41,240 nucleotides of DNA from a virus: positions 1-41,240 of IMG/VR virus record IMGVR_UViG_3300046093_000147. One strand, written 5' to 3'. A program made the position numbers and the translations under genes. The notes below the pieces were generated by a model. That model did no database searches. It was not told the DNA's origin and worked only from the letters and a program-made list of their open reading frames with translations. Shown here in pieces: positions 28,269-37,959 of this stretch. The stretch's first letter is position 1. Every line of letters starts with the position of its first letter.

Positions 28269-28604
28269 TTAACACACCCCCCCCAAGCATTTGCTTGGGG
28301 TGCCTAGAAGCCCGTTTAAACGGGCTGTCAGGCGCTTCATCGGTGTTGATGCCTGCCCTCCTTTGCGACCAGCTTCGACACGCTTGAGGCGTATTTCTTC
28401 GCGCCGCCGTTCCTGCTCTTGGGCGACGTGCTTGCAGCGCGTGCAACGCTTGGCGGTGTCGTGGTCCATCTCTTTGATTTGCACCCAGCCCATTTCCCAG
28501 CGCTCCATCGTGGCTGATTTGCAGACCGGCGATCCTCCGAGGATGAGGTGGTGCGAGTCATGCTTGGTTGTTCGGCACCATGCGCCGAAGTGAGAGATGG
28601 GCAT
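28269..28604 (-). CDS. Small zinc-binding protein, leaderless transcript
   Basis: This 111-residue protein begins MPISHFGAWCRTTKHDSHHL and has two cysteine pairs (C10 and C28; C54 and C57 in KRCTRCKH). A basic helix (REEIRLKRVEAGRKGGQASTPMKRLTARLNGLLG) contains a GRKGGQAS segment seen in small phage regulators. The ATG lies 8 nt after the -10 box of a strong promoter (28613-28640), so the mRNA should have almost no leader. Two hairpins overlap its 3' end. It may be a regulator of late or host genes. Confidence 0.65.
   Translation of the reverse strand: MPISHFGAWCRTTKHDSHHLILGGSPVCKSATMERWEMGWVQIKEMDHDTAKRCTRCKHVAQEQERRREEIRLKRVEAGRKGGQASTPMKRLTARLNGLLGTPSKCLGGVC
28281..28326. terminator. Two adjacent hairpins at the end of the zinc protein gene
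   Basis: CCCCAAGC/GCTTGGGG (28281-28300, loop ATTT) is followed by a perfect 18-bp palindrome AGCCCGTTTAAACGGGCT (28309-28326). Both lie within the last codons of the gene. On the minus strand the first is followed by GGGG and the second by TCTAGG, so neither has a T-tract. They may terminate transcription or protect the mRNA end. Confidence 0.45.
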
Positions 28605-28612
28605 GGGCGCGG

Positions 28613-28640
28613 ATTAAAGCGCTGGCTGCGGAGTGGTCAA
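28613..28640 (-). promoter_or_regulatory. Sigma-70-like promoter for a leaderless transcript
   Basis: On the minus strand -35 TTGACC (28635-28640), a 16-nt spacer and -10 TTTAAT (28613-28618, 5 of 6 consensus) are followed by 8 nt and the ATG at 28604. The geometry (TTGACC, N16, hexamer, N8, ATG) is identical to the promoter before the gene at 13815. The region 28605-28656 holds only this promoter and the end of the preceding gene spacing. Confidence 0.65.
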
Positions 28641-28656
28641 GCGTGGGGTTGAGGAC

Positions 28657-31600
28657 TCACTGATCGGCTAGTTTCATCGCGCGCTTGATCGTTGCCGCCA
28701 CCATCGCGGGCACGCCGCCCGTTTCCGACATGAGGTTCAGCGCGGCCTTGCCATACTGCTCTGGCGTCTGGTCCTTGTCGTCAAGCAGGTAGCCGCCAAG
28801 GCGCAGGGCATCGGTGACTACCTCTTCCGGCATGTCGGCGATACTGCCTCCCGAGGGGGTGAAAGCCTTCCTTCCTGCCCAGCGGTCCATTAGGCTCTCA
28901 ACAACTGAGCCAGCGAGAAAGAAGCCGCGAAGAGGCCCCAGAAACGAAGACATTGCGAAGTCTGACAGCGTCCAATTCTTGCCGTCGAAAATCTCGTCAT
29001 CATCGCCGCCGTCGATGAGGTCGCGCAGGCCAGCCGCAACAATGTTTGCGGCGGGACCAACGACGAGCCAGGTCCACAGCAGGCGGTTCCAGCTATTTTT
29101 GCTGGCCTTCCTGCCATTCTTGACCACATCGAAAACCGATTCCTGATAAAACGCCCACTTCTGCCGCCCATCCGAGAGGAACATCATCACGCTCTTCCTG
29201 ATGGCGTCGGTGGTGCGGTTCTCAATGAGGCTTTTCTTGTTCACCGTCGTTGGTTGGGCGGTGTTTAGGATGGCCAGTTTCGCCGCTGCGATGGCCATTT
29301 CGTGGGCTTTCGCGGGAGCATGGCCAGCGTTTTCGAGTTCGATGGCGTGCGCCTCGTAGGCGACGACGCCGCCGATGGTGGTAAAGAAAGCATCGACGAA
29401 ACCCAGGTTTTCCATGCCCTTATCTAGCGCCGACTTCCACAGGCCAGGGCCGGTTTTCCAAAACTCGTTTAGCGCATTGCGCACCTCGGGCGACATGCCG
29501 CCCTCGACACGTGCGAAGATTTCATCCGAGGCATACAGCTCTTGGTAGATGTCGATGAAGTTGGCCGGGTTACTCAGGATTGACCCCGCCCCCTTGAACA
29601 GCATCCCAGGCGTTAGACCGTCTGCATAGCCGACGTTAAAAACAGCGGTGGATTGCCGCGCGAGAGAGAAAGGATTCCAGGCCAGCCGCCCAAGCGAGAA
29701 GTTGGCAAGCAATCGGTTGAGTGTCTTCTCGGTGGCACCGTTCAAAGCCCGCGAGCCGTTGGCTTCGAGAATGTCCAGCCACGCCGTCACATCGACGAGC
29801 GCTTGATCGCCGGAGTTGGACATAAGCGCCTTCTTCACTTGAGGATTGCGGAATACACCGCGCATCTCGCGCACCGGCTCGGCAAGGTGCCGCCAGTGCT
29901 CGGACTGGTTCATGTGCCCCCAGAACGTCGAAAAGGCGCTGTCGATCTTCACCAGTGCCGCGTGCCCCTTGCGCTCTTTCATCCAGCCATCAGCGAAGCC
30001 GGAGCCGACGACGCCAGCGCCCATCACGTCGAGGGAATCGCGCTCATTGCCAGCGCTGTAAAAGCGCCCCGGCCAATAGTTGGGAATCTGCGGTAGGTTG
30101 ATGCCGCCAACACGGCGAAAAACCTCATTCAGAGGCGCGTGCTGCTCCTTTAACTGGTTGCTCATCCATGCGCGCAGGGACTTCGCCTCTGGGCTGAGTC
30201 GTTGCTCTAGCTGGGCTACCACGTCGGCAGTGAAGCCGCTGCGTGTCAGGCTCGCGCGATACTTGGATTGCCCCCAGGTGAGCGTGATTGTCATGGCCTC
30301 GGCTTCGGTGAGGTTGGCGCTGTCGGTGATTTGCTCTGGCGTCCACCCCTCCAAAAGCAGTTGGTCGCGAGCCTTGGCGTTGATGAGGGCGTTGAGCTTT
30401 TCCTCAGTGATGTCAACGGTGATGGAGCGCTTGCTGTGCAGCTCAAAGAAACGCCGCTCGCGTTGGCTCTTTGACATGTCAGGCATAGCCTCGGCAAGCG
30501 CAGCCTCCCAGCGTTTGCGCAGCTTCGCGAGGCTAAACTCTTTGGCGGCGAAGGCTTTGGTGAGTCCATCCTCCCAGGTCTTAATGAGCGGAAGATCGCC
30601 AACGAGTCGGCGCATATAGCCGCCAATGTCGGTGAAGTCGGCGGTGAGGGCCGCGACAACGCCACGCTTGGCGCGTGTGCGCGATTGAGCGCCGTAGGTG
30701 CCAATGCCGTTGGCTTCGATGAACGCTTGCGCATCCCTGCGGGTAGCTTCGAGGCGCTTTTCTTCGGCGGTGAACCAAAGGTTGCGACCACGCCGGTAGG
30801 TTGCCCAGCCTTCGTTCAGCAGCGCGCTTTGATCGGCGACATGCTTCTTTGAGAACCCGCCCCACAGATCCACCGTGTTGAGGCGTTGGATCATCTCAAG
30901 CTCGTCAATCTCTTCCTCCTGCTGCTCCCCTTCCTCCTGTTGATCCTCCTGCTTTTCGCCTTCGAGCTTCGACACAAGGCCAGCTCGCAGGAGTGCCAAT
31001 TCCTTGGGGTCGGCATTCACCACCGCCTCCACCATCGCAAAGTAACGATGCACCTCGGGCGTGGCCGTTCCCCGGCGCTTCTTCCCCGGCTCTTTCTTGC
31101 CGATGCCCAGGGCAATCAGTTCAGCCAAGCTCTCCGCATTCACCGCCGCCCAATGCTCATTCAGAGCCTTGTCGATAGCCTTCGCCCGCTGGGTGAGCTC
31201 CTTCACGAACGCCTTGTCGCTGCTGATTTCCGCGATGCCCGCGAGGCCGAGGCGCAGCTTGCCGCGCACCTCGGGAGGCAGAGCGTTGGCGAAGACTTCG
31301 AGCATCGCCACATCGCGCACCGCCGCTTGCCGTGGCGAGCCGAGACGGGCTTGGATTTGATCTTGCTCGTAGCGCCATGCGTTGCCTTCAAACTCAGCTT
31401 CCGCCTTCACCCTCGCCTTCGCGGCTTTCAGGCGTTCCTGGGCTTTGGCTAGCAGCTCGCGATTGCCGGAGACTTCGGCGAACATCGCGCTGATGGCTTC
31501 CCATAGATCGTCCGCATACGGACCTTTGACCAAACCCGGCTGGTTGGCGTGGATCTCAGAAGCGAGTTGATCGGGCGTCTCTTCGCCCTGGAAGAAGAGG

Positions 31601-34600
31601 CGAGGCCCGGTGCTTTGGTCATACTCGCCGCCGATCTTGCCAAACTTCTCGATTTGGATTCGCCGCCATGCCGCCTCGGGCTTGAGACGCCACGCATAGT
31701 ATCGCTTCCGCGCGCTTCGCGACGTGCGCAGGGCGATGGCCAGCGGATGCTCGGTGAACTTCGCCATCTCGGGCATGGCGAGGATGTTGCCCCCATCGCG
31801 CTCCACATCGAGGACGCTCTCTTCACCGTTGAGCGAGGCTGCTTCGAGTTCATCCAGGCGCACTTCAACCATGCGCGCCTGATACTTGTCCAAGTCCCCT
31901 TTGGCGATGCGCGCGGGCATATCAGCCCAGCGCTGGCGAAGGGCTTTCATGCCGTCGTGGGCCTTCTCCAGAAATTTGCGCGTGCCGTCGTGGCGGGCGT
32001 CGAGGGTTTGCGCCATCGTTTGCGCGGCGAGGCCGAGGCGGTCGGCGGGGGAGAGGGAATAGCTGATGTGGGTTAGCCGCTCTGGAAGCTCTCTGCTGGG
32101 ATCGACCTCAGAAAGCACACCCACAGCCTCGCCTCGTTGAAATGCTTCAATCGAGGATCGCGTGATGATCGCTCTTTGTAGAGTTGAAAGGCCGACGCCA
32201 GATGCGGCGGGATTTCCAGCGATGACGGCGCTGGAGAATTGGCCGTCGGAGATGGATTCTCCATTGCTGTCGGTGAAAGCGCCATTGTTGAAATCATACC
32301 GCCAACCCTGAGCTTCAACAACTGCTTTAAAGGCGTGATACATTTCCTTAGCGGCGAGAGCAGCGAGGTTGCGGGTGTGTGATCCAGCCTTCCATTTGAC
32401 GCCTTGCGCGGCGTGGGGCTGCAAGTGCTTTGTGGTACCCCAGCGCAGCGCCGAAGCGAGGAAGGCGCTGGTGCGACGGATGGCATTGATGGCTGTCAAA
32501 CCACCGGGATCATCTTTGATGGTTTTGCCGTTGTTGTGTATCCAATCCAGCGCAGCTTGGTAGAGCTGAGTGCCCCCACCTGATTTTTTGCCTTTGCTGC
32601 CCGCCTCGGTGCTGCGTATCCAGGGCCGCGAGGTGTCGGTATCGTTGATGGTGAGGTAACCGCTGCTGCCCATGACGCGCACAGAGTCGGCGTGTTCCTC
32701 CATGGTGATGCTGTGCCCTGGGGTCGATACGGCGCGGGCAATTTCTGATGCGTCGGGGCTGTCTGTGCGGCCAAATTGGAAAGCTTCGTCGTGGCCAGCG
32801 ATGGCGTTCCAGACCTTAGCGATGAAGTTGGAGGCTGCGTTTTTAGCGTCCTCGTCCCGTGCATCAAGCATGGCGGCAAAAGTGGCCCTCTGGGTTTCCA
32901 GCACGCGAGCACCCGCCGTGCGCTTGGCGTCCATACGACCAGCGGTGCCACCCTCTTCATCTTCCGCGAGATAGAGTTCGGCCTCTGCCTCTATAAGCGC
33001 CTCCCTCCTAGCAACCACGGCGTCCCTTGCGCCATCCTCCGCTGGCACCGGCTGGCGATTTCTAGGGTTCCAGATGGAGCCGTCTTCAAAACGAACATTG
33101 TCCCGATAAAACTGAACCCCTCGAAGGTTTACCCCGATGATCGCCATTCCGGCTGTCTGTCTGGTTTCTGGGTAGTGCTGCCGCAACCTTGCATCCGTTT
33201 CCTCTATTGAGGCGGCGGAAAGCGTCTTTGGAAGTGTGGCCGCTAGACTCGTCAGCGCCCGCCTTAAATCAGCGCCCGCATTTGACGGCAAGACCACATC
33301 CCACGAACCGCCGGTTTTCTGCCGGAAGCCGTAATGAGTCTGCTCGTTGTGGCCTTCGTGATAGATAACAAGATCGCTTCCCGGCTCCCATTCACCAGTG
33401 CGGCGAGAATACTCGATGGCGTCTCTTGCAGCATTTGCGGCCAACCGCTCGGCTTGAGCCAGTAGGGCGCGGGCTTCAGCTATGCCGCTCTGCGCGATCC
33501 TAAGCCTTGCCAGCGCTCTTTCTTGTTGCGCCGCTCCATATCCACCATCAGGGTGATTTGTCGCCTGTCGCGAGATGGGCGCGGATTGAAACGAACCTTC
33601 AAATGCCGGTAAAACGGTGCTTCCAGCAATGGAATTGGGAGGAAACTCCGCCCCGTCAGTCGAAAGGCTGTCGGGGTTTTTTGTCTTCGCCCCACCCAAG
33701 CTATAACTCGGCTCCCCTTCCTCCACGGCCTTGCCGTTCTCTTCCAGAATCTTCACCAGCGACTCATCGAAGATCACATAGTTGCTCGTGCCCTTGCCGC
33801 CATCGCGGCTGTTGCCGTCGAGGTAGCGGATGCCGGGGATGCCGAGGGTGGCGAGGGCTTGGGAAGCGAGTTTAGCGCGCCCGTTAATAGCAAGCTCTTG
33901 ATGAACCAAGTCCCATTTCGGGTCTTGATTATAATGCCTCGCCTCTTTGATGGCCTGCTGCAAGCGGCTGGAAATAGACCCGTATTCCGGCTCTGACGTG
34001 TCAAAGGGTGTTTCGTTGGTCTTCTCCATCGCCGCCTTCACCTTTGCACTCTGCTCTGACAACGGCTTGTCCCAGTCGAGGAAGTCGGCTTCGTCGGGGA
34101 GCAGTTCGACAGTGTAGAGGTTGCCGTTGGAGTTGTTTGAAAGGAGTTCAGCAATGGCAGATTGGACATCTTTATTTCTTTGATCCCATGAATCAGAGCG
34201 CATGTATTCAACAGCTTCTGACCTCGACCCCTTCAGCTGCATGGCCATTCTAGCATATTCATTTGCGACCGAAAGTTTGCGCTGATACCCCTCTGCCACC
34301 GCCTTGTTCCCGGCAAAGTACAGCCCCCAGCCGTAAGCCTGAGCGCCTTCGCCCGTGCCGATCTTGGCGAGGCTAAACTTGTCCACCTTGTGCGGCGTGC
34401 CGTGGTAGGCGGAGATGGAGAACGAGACGCCCGTGTCTTGCGCCGGAATCGACTTTCCGAAATACCCAAATTCCGCGAGATCATCCATTGCCCAGCGCAG
34501 GTCTTGGGCCCTTACCTTGCTAACCCAAACCCTGAAGCCTTCGGGGTCTTGTCTGTCAGCGTGCGTGCGCGCGTATTCCTTCGACAAGGAAACCCAGTCA

Positions 34601-37600
34601 CCCTCATTCATCTCGCCCTTTGGACCAGCGCGGTAAATACTCACTTCGCCGTCTGGCTTGCCCTTCACCTTGCGAAGTTGCGCCATCGTCTCGCGAATGA
34701 TCTTGGCATCCATTGATGAATACCATTCGGGATGCTCATAGACATCGGCGGGAGAGACGTCCGCCTCTGCTAAGTCGAAGGCTCTCGGCCCTTCCGAGTT
34801 CGGTCGGTGGTTGCCGCCATAGTCCGCCAGCGAAAACGTCGTCGGCCCCACCAACTGAGCACCATCGGGCATCTCGGTGATGTTCGAGGTGTCGGCAGGC
34901 TTGGCGCGTGAGTTGGTAATGGCACCCAGCGAATAGCTTCCATCCTCGCCCACTTCCTCCCCCAGCATCGCCTTGGTCTGCCGCTCCACTTCGGAGGCGA
35001 AACGCTGCTCTGCATTCGCGCCGAGCAGCTTGTCCACAAAGGCGTCATGGTCTTCGCCCAGCTTGCCATCTTTGCGCGCCAGGGCGATGGCCTTAGCTGT
35101 CTTGAGAGCAGCGCCGATCATCGTGCGGAACAGCCGCAGGAAGTGGCGGAACTTGCCCGCTTCCTTGGCGTTCAGGTCGGCCTTGGCGTCGTTGATGCGT
35201 TGGGAGTAGCCGCGCGCCTGGGCTTTGATGCCGCGCGAAATGGTGCCAGCGGCGAAGTGCTTGCCGCTGGAGTCTTGGCCCAGCACATCGGCGACGACGA
35301 TCTTGGAAATGGATTCGAGGACGAGGCGCTGTTGCTCGCCTTCGGAGCGCGCGGTGAAGCTGGCTTCATCGCCGAGGAAGCTGAGGCCGGTGGCAGCTTC
35401 GGTGGAACGCACCCAGCCAGTCAGTTGAGGCGCGGTGAAGGTGCCGTTGCTCAATCCCAGTTTCACGCGGCCCTCAAGAAATTCCTCCACAGGCGTCAGC
35501 ACGCTAGCCTGTTGGAACCCCCGGCTTACCAGCGTGCGCACAGCCTCTACCATCTCCGCGCGATTGCTCCCCACCACTGAGCGCTCCAGCGCCGTGGCGT
35601 CATCGTGGGCCACGCCTTCGAGCTGTGCGGCCACGCGCGCCGCCTGCAGCACACTGTCGAGGTTGCCGTCTTGCGCCGCTTCATCCCTCAGCTTGCGATC
35701 TTCGGACGGTGCCGACTCCCACGCTTCCGCCGTGGTGCCACGGTCGAGGAGTTCGCCTGCCACGTTGGCCACCGCCGCTTGCTGCTGCTTCTCCCATTCG
35801 TTGAGGTGCCCCATCGAGATTTCCTGCACCTGCTCCATCGAATCGACACGGATCGAGTCATTGCCCACGCGCACGCTGAAACCCTCGCCATCGCGCCGCC
35901 AGCGTGGCAGCATCCCCCGGTCTTGGGCTTGGGCGATGGCCTGTTGCATCGCGAGCCGTGAAGCCCGCGCCTCATTGCCAAACTCTGCCGCGATCTCAGG
36001 CGAGCGCCGTGGGAACGCCTCTTGGATGGCCTGCTGAGCGAGAGCGTTGTCGCCGCTGGCGAAGGCGTCGGCAATGGTGACACGATCCGCGTGAGGGAAA
36101 CCCATCTCGCCGAGGTTTTGATTCACCTCCAGCGCCGACTTGCCGCGCTGGTAGCCTTGGGCGCTGGAGTAGCCGAGTCCGATCAACGTCAGCGGGATCA
36201 TGCCGAGCGCTACGTCTGCGCGGCCTTGCCAGAAGTTTCTTTTCTCCATCTCCCAATCGACGCTTGGCATGTCGGAGCTGAGCGCGTGGGCCAAGTCTTG
36301 GATGATGGGCGTCGAGAAATCTTGCACCAGTTCGACGGCATTCTCTAGACCGTAGCTTTTGAGCCCTTGAACCGCCGCGCCGCCGAGCATGGCCTTGGTG
36401 ATGCCCTTGGTGATGAAGTCGCTGAGCGATGGCAGGCGCTTCAATGCGCCGAGTTCGACGAGATCGAGAGCCGCCTGGATGGGCGCGCTGATGCTTGCGA
36501 TCATGCTCTTCTGCCCCTCGGCCATGTCGGGATACTTTCGCGACAGGTCTTCGTATTCGATCTCTTGATACACCGCCGCCATGGGCACCGCCATCATCGG
36601 CCCGCCCAGCGCGAGCGGTGCCATGATGCCGATAGACGTTCCTGCCGTGCTCGCGACGACGCTCTTAATGGGGTCCGTGCTCTCGGCAATATCTTGAATC
36701 TCGCGGCTGATGTTGATGGCCCTCTTGGAGCGTGCCTTGGCCTCGATGATGAGGCGGGATTCGTCGGGGGTGAGTTGGCGCTCTGTGCCCTTTGGCGTAA
36801 AGTTTGAAGGGCCGTCAACGCTATCGTGGAAGTGCTGCATCGCGTAGTTTCCAGTGCTCTCGCTAACAAACTGCCGCGCCTTCTCTGGCGTGTCGATGAC
36901 GCCGAGGGTTGTTGTTGCCAAGCCGTTCTCCGGCACCGCCGCTAGCGCCTGCATCTTGCTTTGCCGCCCGCTGGTAGCCTGCCCCGCCATCCGCCCCAGC
37001 GCCTCACCGGCCTGCACGACTAGCGAGCCCGCCGCACCGGTGGCGTCGCCGCTCTCGCCGCCCCACTGCTGAGCACTCATCGTCTTGCCTAGCTCGCGCA
37101 AGAACTGTGGAATGTCGGCCTTGCCACTGGCCTCGCCACGCTTGGCCCCCGCCGTCACCAGCGCAGCGATCACCGCGCGGCGTTGCTCCCCCGGCATGTC
37201 AATCAGCGCCTCGCGCGTCGCCGCCAGCGTCTTCTCAGCTTCGGGATCATCGGTGAGGCCTTCCATGGTCTTCGACATCGCCGCGATGGTGTTGGCGATG
37301 AGGGGGCGGTGGGGGGCAACAAGATCGTTCGTGCGATTGTAGGACTCCAGCCAAGTCTTGGCCTGGCTGGCGAGATAGCCAGACTTGCCTTGCGCCTGGC
37401 CTTGCCATGCGGCGAGGCCCGCCAGCCCAGACTTGCCCGCGTCGCCATCCATCGCGGAGAACGCGCCTTCGTGAGCAGCCTCTTGGTGCATCACTCTTTC
37501 GTCTTTCTCGCGCGCCGTTTGGATCTTCGCACTCTGGTAGAAGCCCTTGTCATCCTGCGCCCCGTAGTCTGCCCATTGCTCTTGAGCGTAGGCGTCGCGG

Positions 37601-37953
37601 TGCAGCTGATAGGTCACATCGTCGCGCAGTTCATCGACAGGCTTGCCATACCGGCGCGAAAGGAACTGACGATTGACCTCCTTTGCGCGCTCGGCATCCG
37701 CGTCGATCATCATGGGTGCGACCGCCGCCAGGGTGGGATTGAGCGCATCGACATTCTTCAAATCGTCGAACAGCGATTCATACTGAGCTTCCGCCTTCGC
37801 CTTGTTGGCCGTTGACGTTGGGTAGGGGTCATAGCCTTCAAACTTCGCGTTGTTGTGATAGGCTTGCAGCTTGGCCTTCGCTGCCGCTTGTTGGTCCGCA
37901 GGCAGGCCGTCGTAAGCTTGTAGAAGTGTGGTCGCGTCTTGTTCGTTGAGCAT
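28657..37953 (-). CDS. Giant internal virion protein with ADP-ribosyltransferase-like and other polyvalent domains
   Basis: This 3098-residue protein fills over a fifth of the genome. N-terminal half: helical, with a hydrophobic stretch at about 431-462. Residues about 1067-1165 contain IYRAGPKG...GDWVSLSKEYARTH...EFGYFGK, and 1178-1400 contain YHGTPHKVDKFSL..GTGEGAQAYGWGLYFAG..SNYVIFDES; both follow ADP-ribosyltransferase-like patterns of polyvalent phage proteins. A further block at 1804-1848 (WIHNNGK..DDPGGLTAINAIRRTSAFLASALRWGTT) recurs in such proteins. An acidic stretch lies at 2331-2353 and membrane-like helices near 2956-2976 and 2990-3018. Short [FY]-S-[LI] motifs sit at 1007, 1040, 1178, 1417 and 1965. 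It is placed like T7 gp16, so it is probably packaged and ejected into the host. No transglycosylase motif is obvious. Confidence 0.85.
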   Translation of the reverse strand: MLNEQDATTLLQAYDGLPADQQAAAKAKLQAYHNNAKFEGYDPYPTSTANKAKAEAQYESLFDDLKNVDALNPTLAAVAPMMIDADAERAKEVNRQFLSRRYGKPVDELRDDVTYQLHRDAYAQEQWADYGAQDDKGFYQSAKIQTAREKDERVMHQEAAHEGAFSAMDGDAGKSGLAGLAAWQGQAQGKSGYLASQAKTWLESYNRTNDLVAPHRPLIANTIAAMSKTMEGLTDDPEAEKTLAATREALIDMPGEQRRAVIAALVTAGAKRGEASGKADIPQFLRELGKTMSAQQWGGESGDATGAAGSLVVQAGEALGRMAGQATSGRQSKMQALAAVPENGLATTTLGVIDTPEKARQFVSESTGNYAMQHFHDSVDGPSNFTPKGTERQLTPDESRLIIEAKARSKRAINISREIQDIAESTDPIKSVVASTAGTSIGIMAPLALGGPMMAVPMAAVYQEIEYEDLSRKYPDMAEGQKSMIASISAPIQAALDLVELGALKRLPSLSDFITKGITKAMLGGAAVQGLKSYGLENAVELVQDFSTPIIQDLAHALSSDMPSVDWEMEKRNFWQGRADVALGMIPLTLIGLGYSSAQGYQRGKSALEVNQNLGEMGFPHADRVTIADAFASGDNALAQQAIQEAFPRRSPEIAAEFGNEARASRLAMQQAIAQAQDRGMLPRWRRDGEGFSVRVGNDSIRVDSMEQVQEISMGHLNEWEKQQQAAVANVAGELLDRGTTAEAWESAPSEDRKLRDEAAQDGNLDSVLQAARVAAQLEGVAHDDATALERSVVGSNRAEMVEAVRTLVSRGFQQASVLTPVEEFLEGRVKLGLSNGTFTAPQLTGWVRSTEAATGLSFLGDEASFTARSEGEQQRLVLESISKIVVADVLGQDSSGKHFAAGTISRGIKAQARGYSQRINDAKADLNAKEAGKFRHFLRLFRTMIGAALKTAKAIALARKDGKLGEDHDAFVDKLLGANAEQRFASEVERQTKAMLGEEVGEDGSYSLGAITNSRAKPADTSNITEMPDGAQLVGPTTFSLADYGGNHRPNSEGPRAFDLAEADVSPADVYEHPEWYSSMDAKIIRETMAQLRKVKGKPDGEVSIYRAGPKGEMNEGDWVSLSKEYARTHADRQDPEGFRVWVSKVRAQDLRWAMDDLAEFGYFGKSIPAQDTGVSFSISAYHGTPHKVDKFSLAKIGTGEGAQAYGWGLYFAGNKAVAEGYQRKLSVANEYARMAMQLKGSRSEAVEYMRSDSWDQRNKDVQSAIAELLSNNSNGNLYTVELLPDEADFLDWDKPLSEQSAKVKAAMEKTNETPFDTSEPEYGSISSRLQQAIKEARHYNQDPKWDLVHQELAINGRAKLASQALATLGIPGIRYLDGNSRDGGKGTSNYVIFDESLVKILEENGKAVEEGEPSYSLGGAKTKNPDSLSTDGAEFPPNSIAGSTVLPAFEGSFQSAPISRQATNHPDGGYGAAQQERALARLRIAQSGIAEARALLAQAERLAANAARDAIEYSRRTGEWEPGSDLVIYHEGHNEQTHYGFRQKTGGSWDVVLPSNAGADLRRALTSLAATLPKTLSAASIEETDARLRQHYPETRQTAGMAIIGVNLRGVQFYRDNVRFEDGSIWNPRNRQPVPAEDGARDAVVARREALIEAEAELYLAEDEEGGTAGRMDAKRTAGARVLETQRATFAAMLDARDEDAKNAASNFIAKVWNAIAGHDEAFQFGRTDSPDASEIARAVSTPGHSITMEEHADSVRVMGSSGYLTINDTDTSRPWIRSTEAGSKGKKSGGGTQLYQAALDWIHNNGKTIKDDPGGLTAINAIRRTSAFLASALRWGTTKHLQPHAAQGVKWKAGSHTRNLAALAAKEMYHAFKAVVEAQGWRYDFNNGAFTDSNGESISDGQFSSAVIAGNPAASGVGLSTLQRAIITRSSIEAFQRGEAVGVLSEVDPSRELPERLTHISYSLSPADRLGLAAQTMAQTLDARHDGTRKFLEKAHDGMKALRQRWADMPARIAKGDLDKYQARMVEVRLDELEAASLNGEESVLDVERDGGNILAMPEMAKFTEHPLAIALRTSRSARKRYYAWRLKPEAAWRRIQIEKFGKIGGEYDQSTGPRLFFQGEETPDQLASEIHANQPGLVKGPYADDLWEAISAMFAEVSGNRELLAKAQERLKAAKARVKAEAEFEGNAWRYEQDQIQARLGSPRQAAVRDVAMLEVFANALPPEVRGKLRLGLAGIAEISSDKAFVKELTQRAKAIDKALNEHWAAVNAESLAELIALGIGKKEPGKKRRGTATPEVHRYFAMVEAVVNADPKELALLRAGLVSKLEGEKQEDQQEEGEQQEEEIDELEMIQRLNTVDLWGGFSKKHVADQSALLNEGWATYRRGRNLWFTAEEKRLEATRRDAQAFIEANGIGTYGAQSRTRAKRGVVAALTADFTDIGGYMRRLVGDLPLIKTWEDGLTKAFAAKEFSLAKLRKRWEAALAEAMPDMSKSQRERRFFELHSKRSITVDITEEKLNALINAKARDQLLLEGWTPEQITDSANLTEAEAMTITLTWGQSKYRASLTRSGFTADVVAQLEQRLSPEAKSLRAWMSNQLKEQHAPLNEVFRRVGGINLPQIPNYWPGRFYSAGNERDSLDVMGAGVVGSGFADGWMKERKGHAALVKIDSAFSTFWGHMNQSEHWRHLAEPVREMRGVFRNPQVKKALMSNSGDQALVDVTAWLDILEANGSRALNGATEKTLNRLLANFSLGRLAWNPFSLARQSTAVFNVGYADGLTPGMLFKGAGSILSNPANFIDIYQELYASDEIFARVEGGMSPEVRNALNEFWKTGPGLWKSALDKGMENLGFVDAFFTTIGGVVAYEAHAIELENAGHAPAKAHEMAIAAAKLAILNTAQPTTVNKKSLIENRTTDAIRKSVMMFLSDGRQKWAFYQESVFDVVKNGRKASKNSWNRLLWTWLVVGPAANIVAAGLRDLIDGGDDDEIFDGKNWTLSDFAMSSFLGPLRGFFLAGSVVESLMDRWAGRKAFTPSGGSIADMPEEVVTDALRLGGYLLDDKDQTPEQYGKAALNLMSETGGVPAMVAATIKRAMKLADQ

Positions 37954-37959
37954 ATTCGA

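Noticed and set aside
28657-37953. Giant protein as an N4-type virion RNA polymerase (also above 3000 residues).
   Set aside because: I could not find the T7-family polymerase motifs (such as a DxxGR motif or the fingers motif); the core-gene order and ART-like modules point elsewhere.
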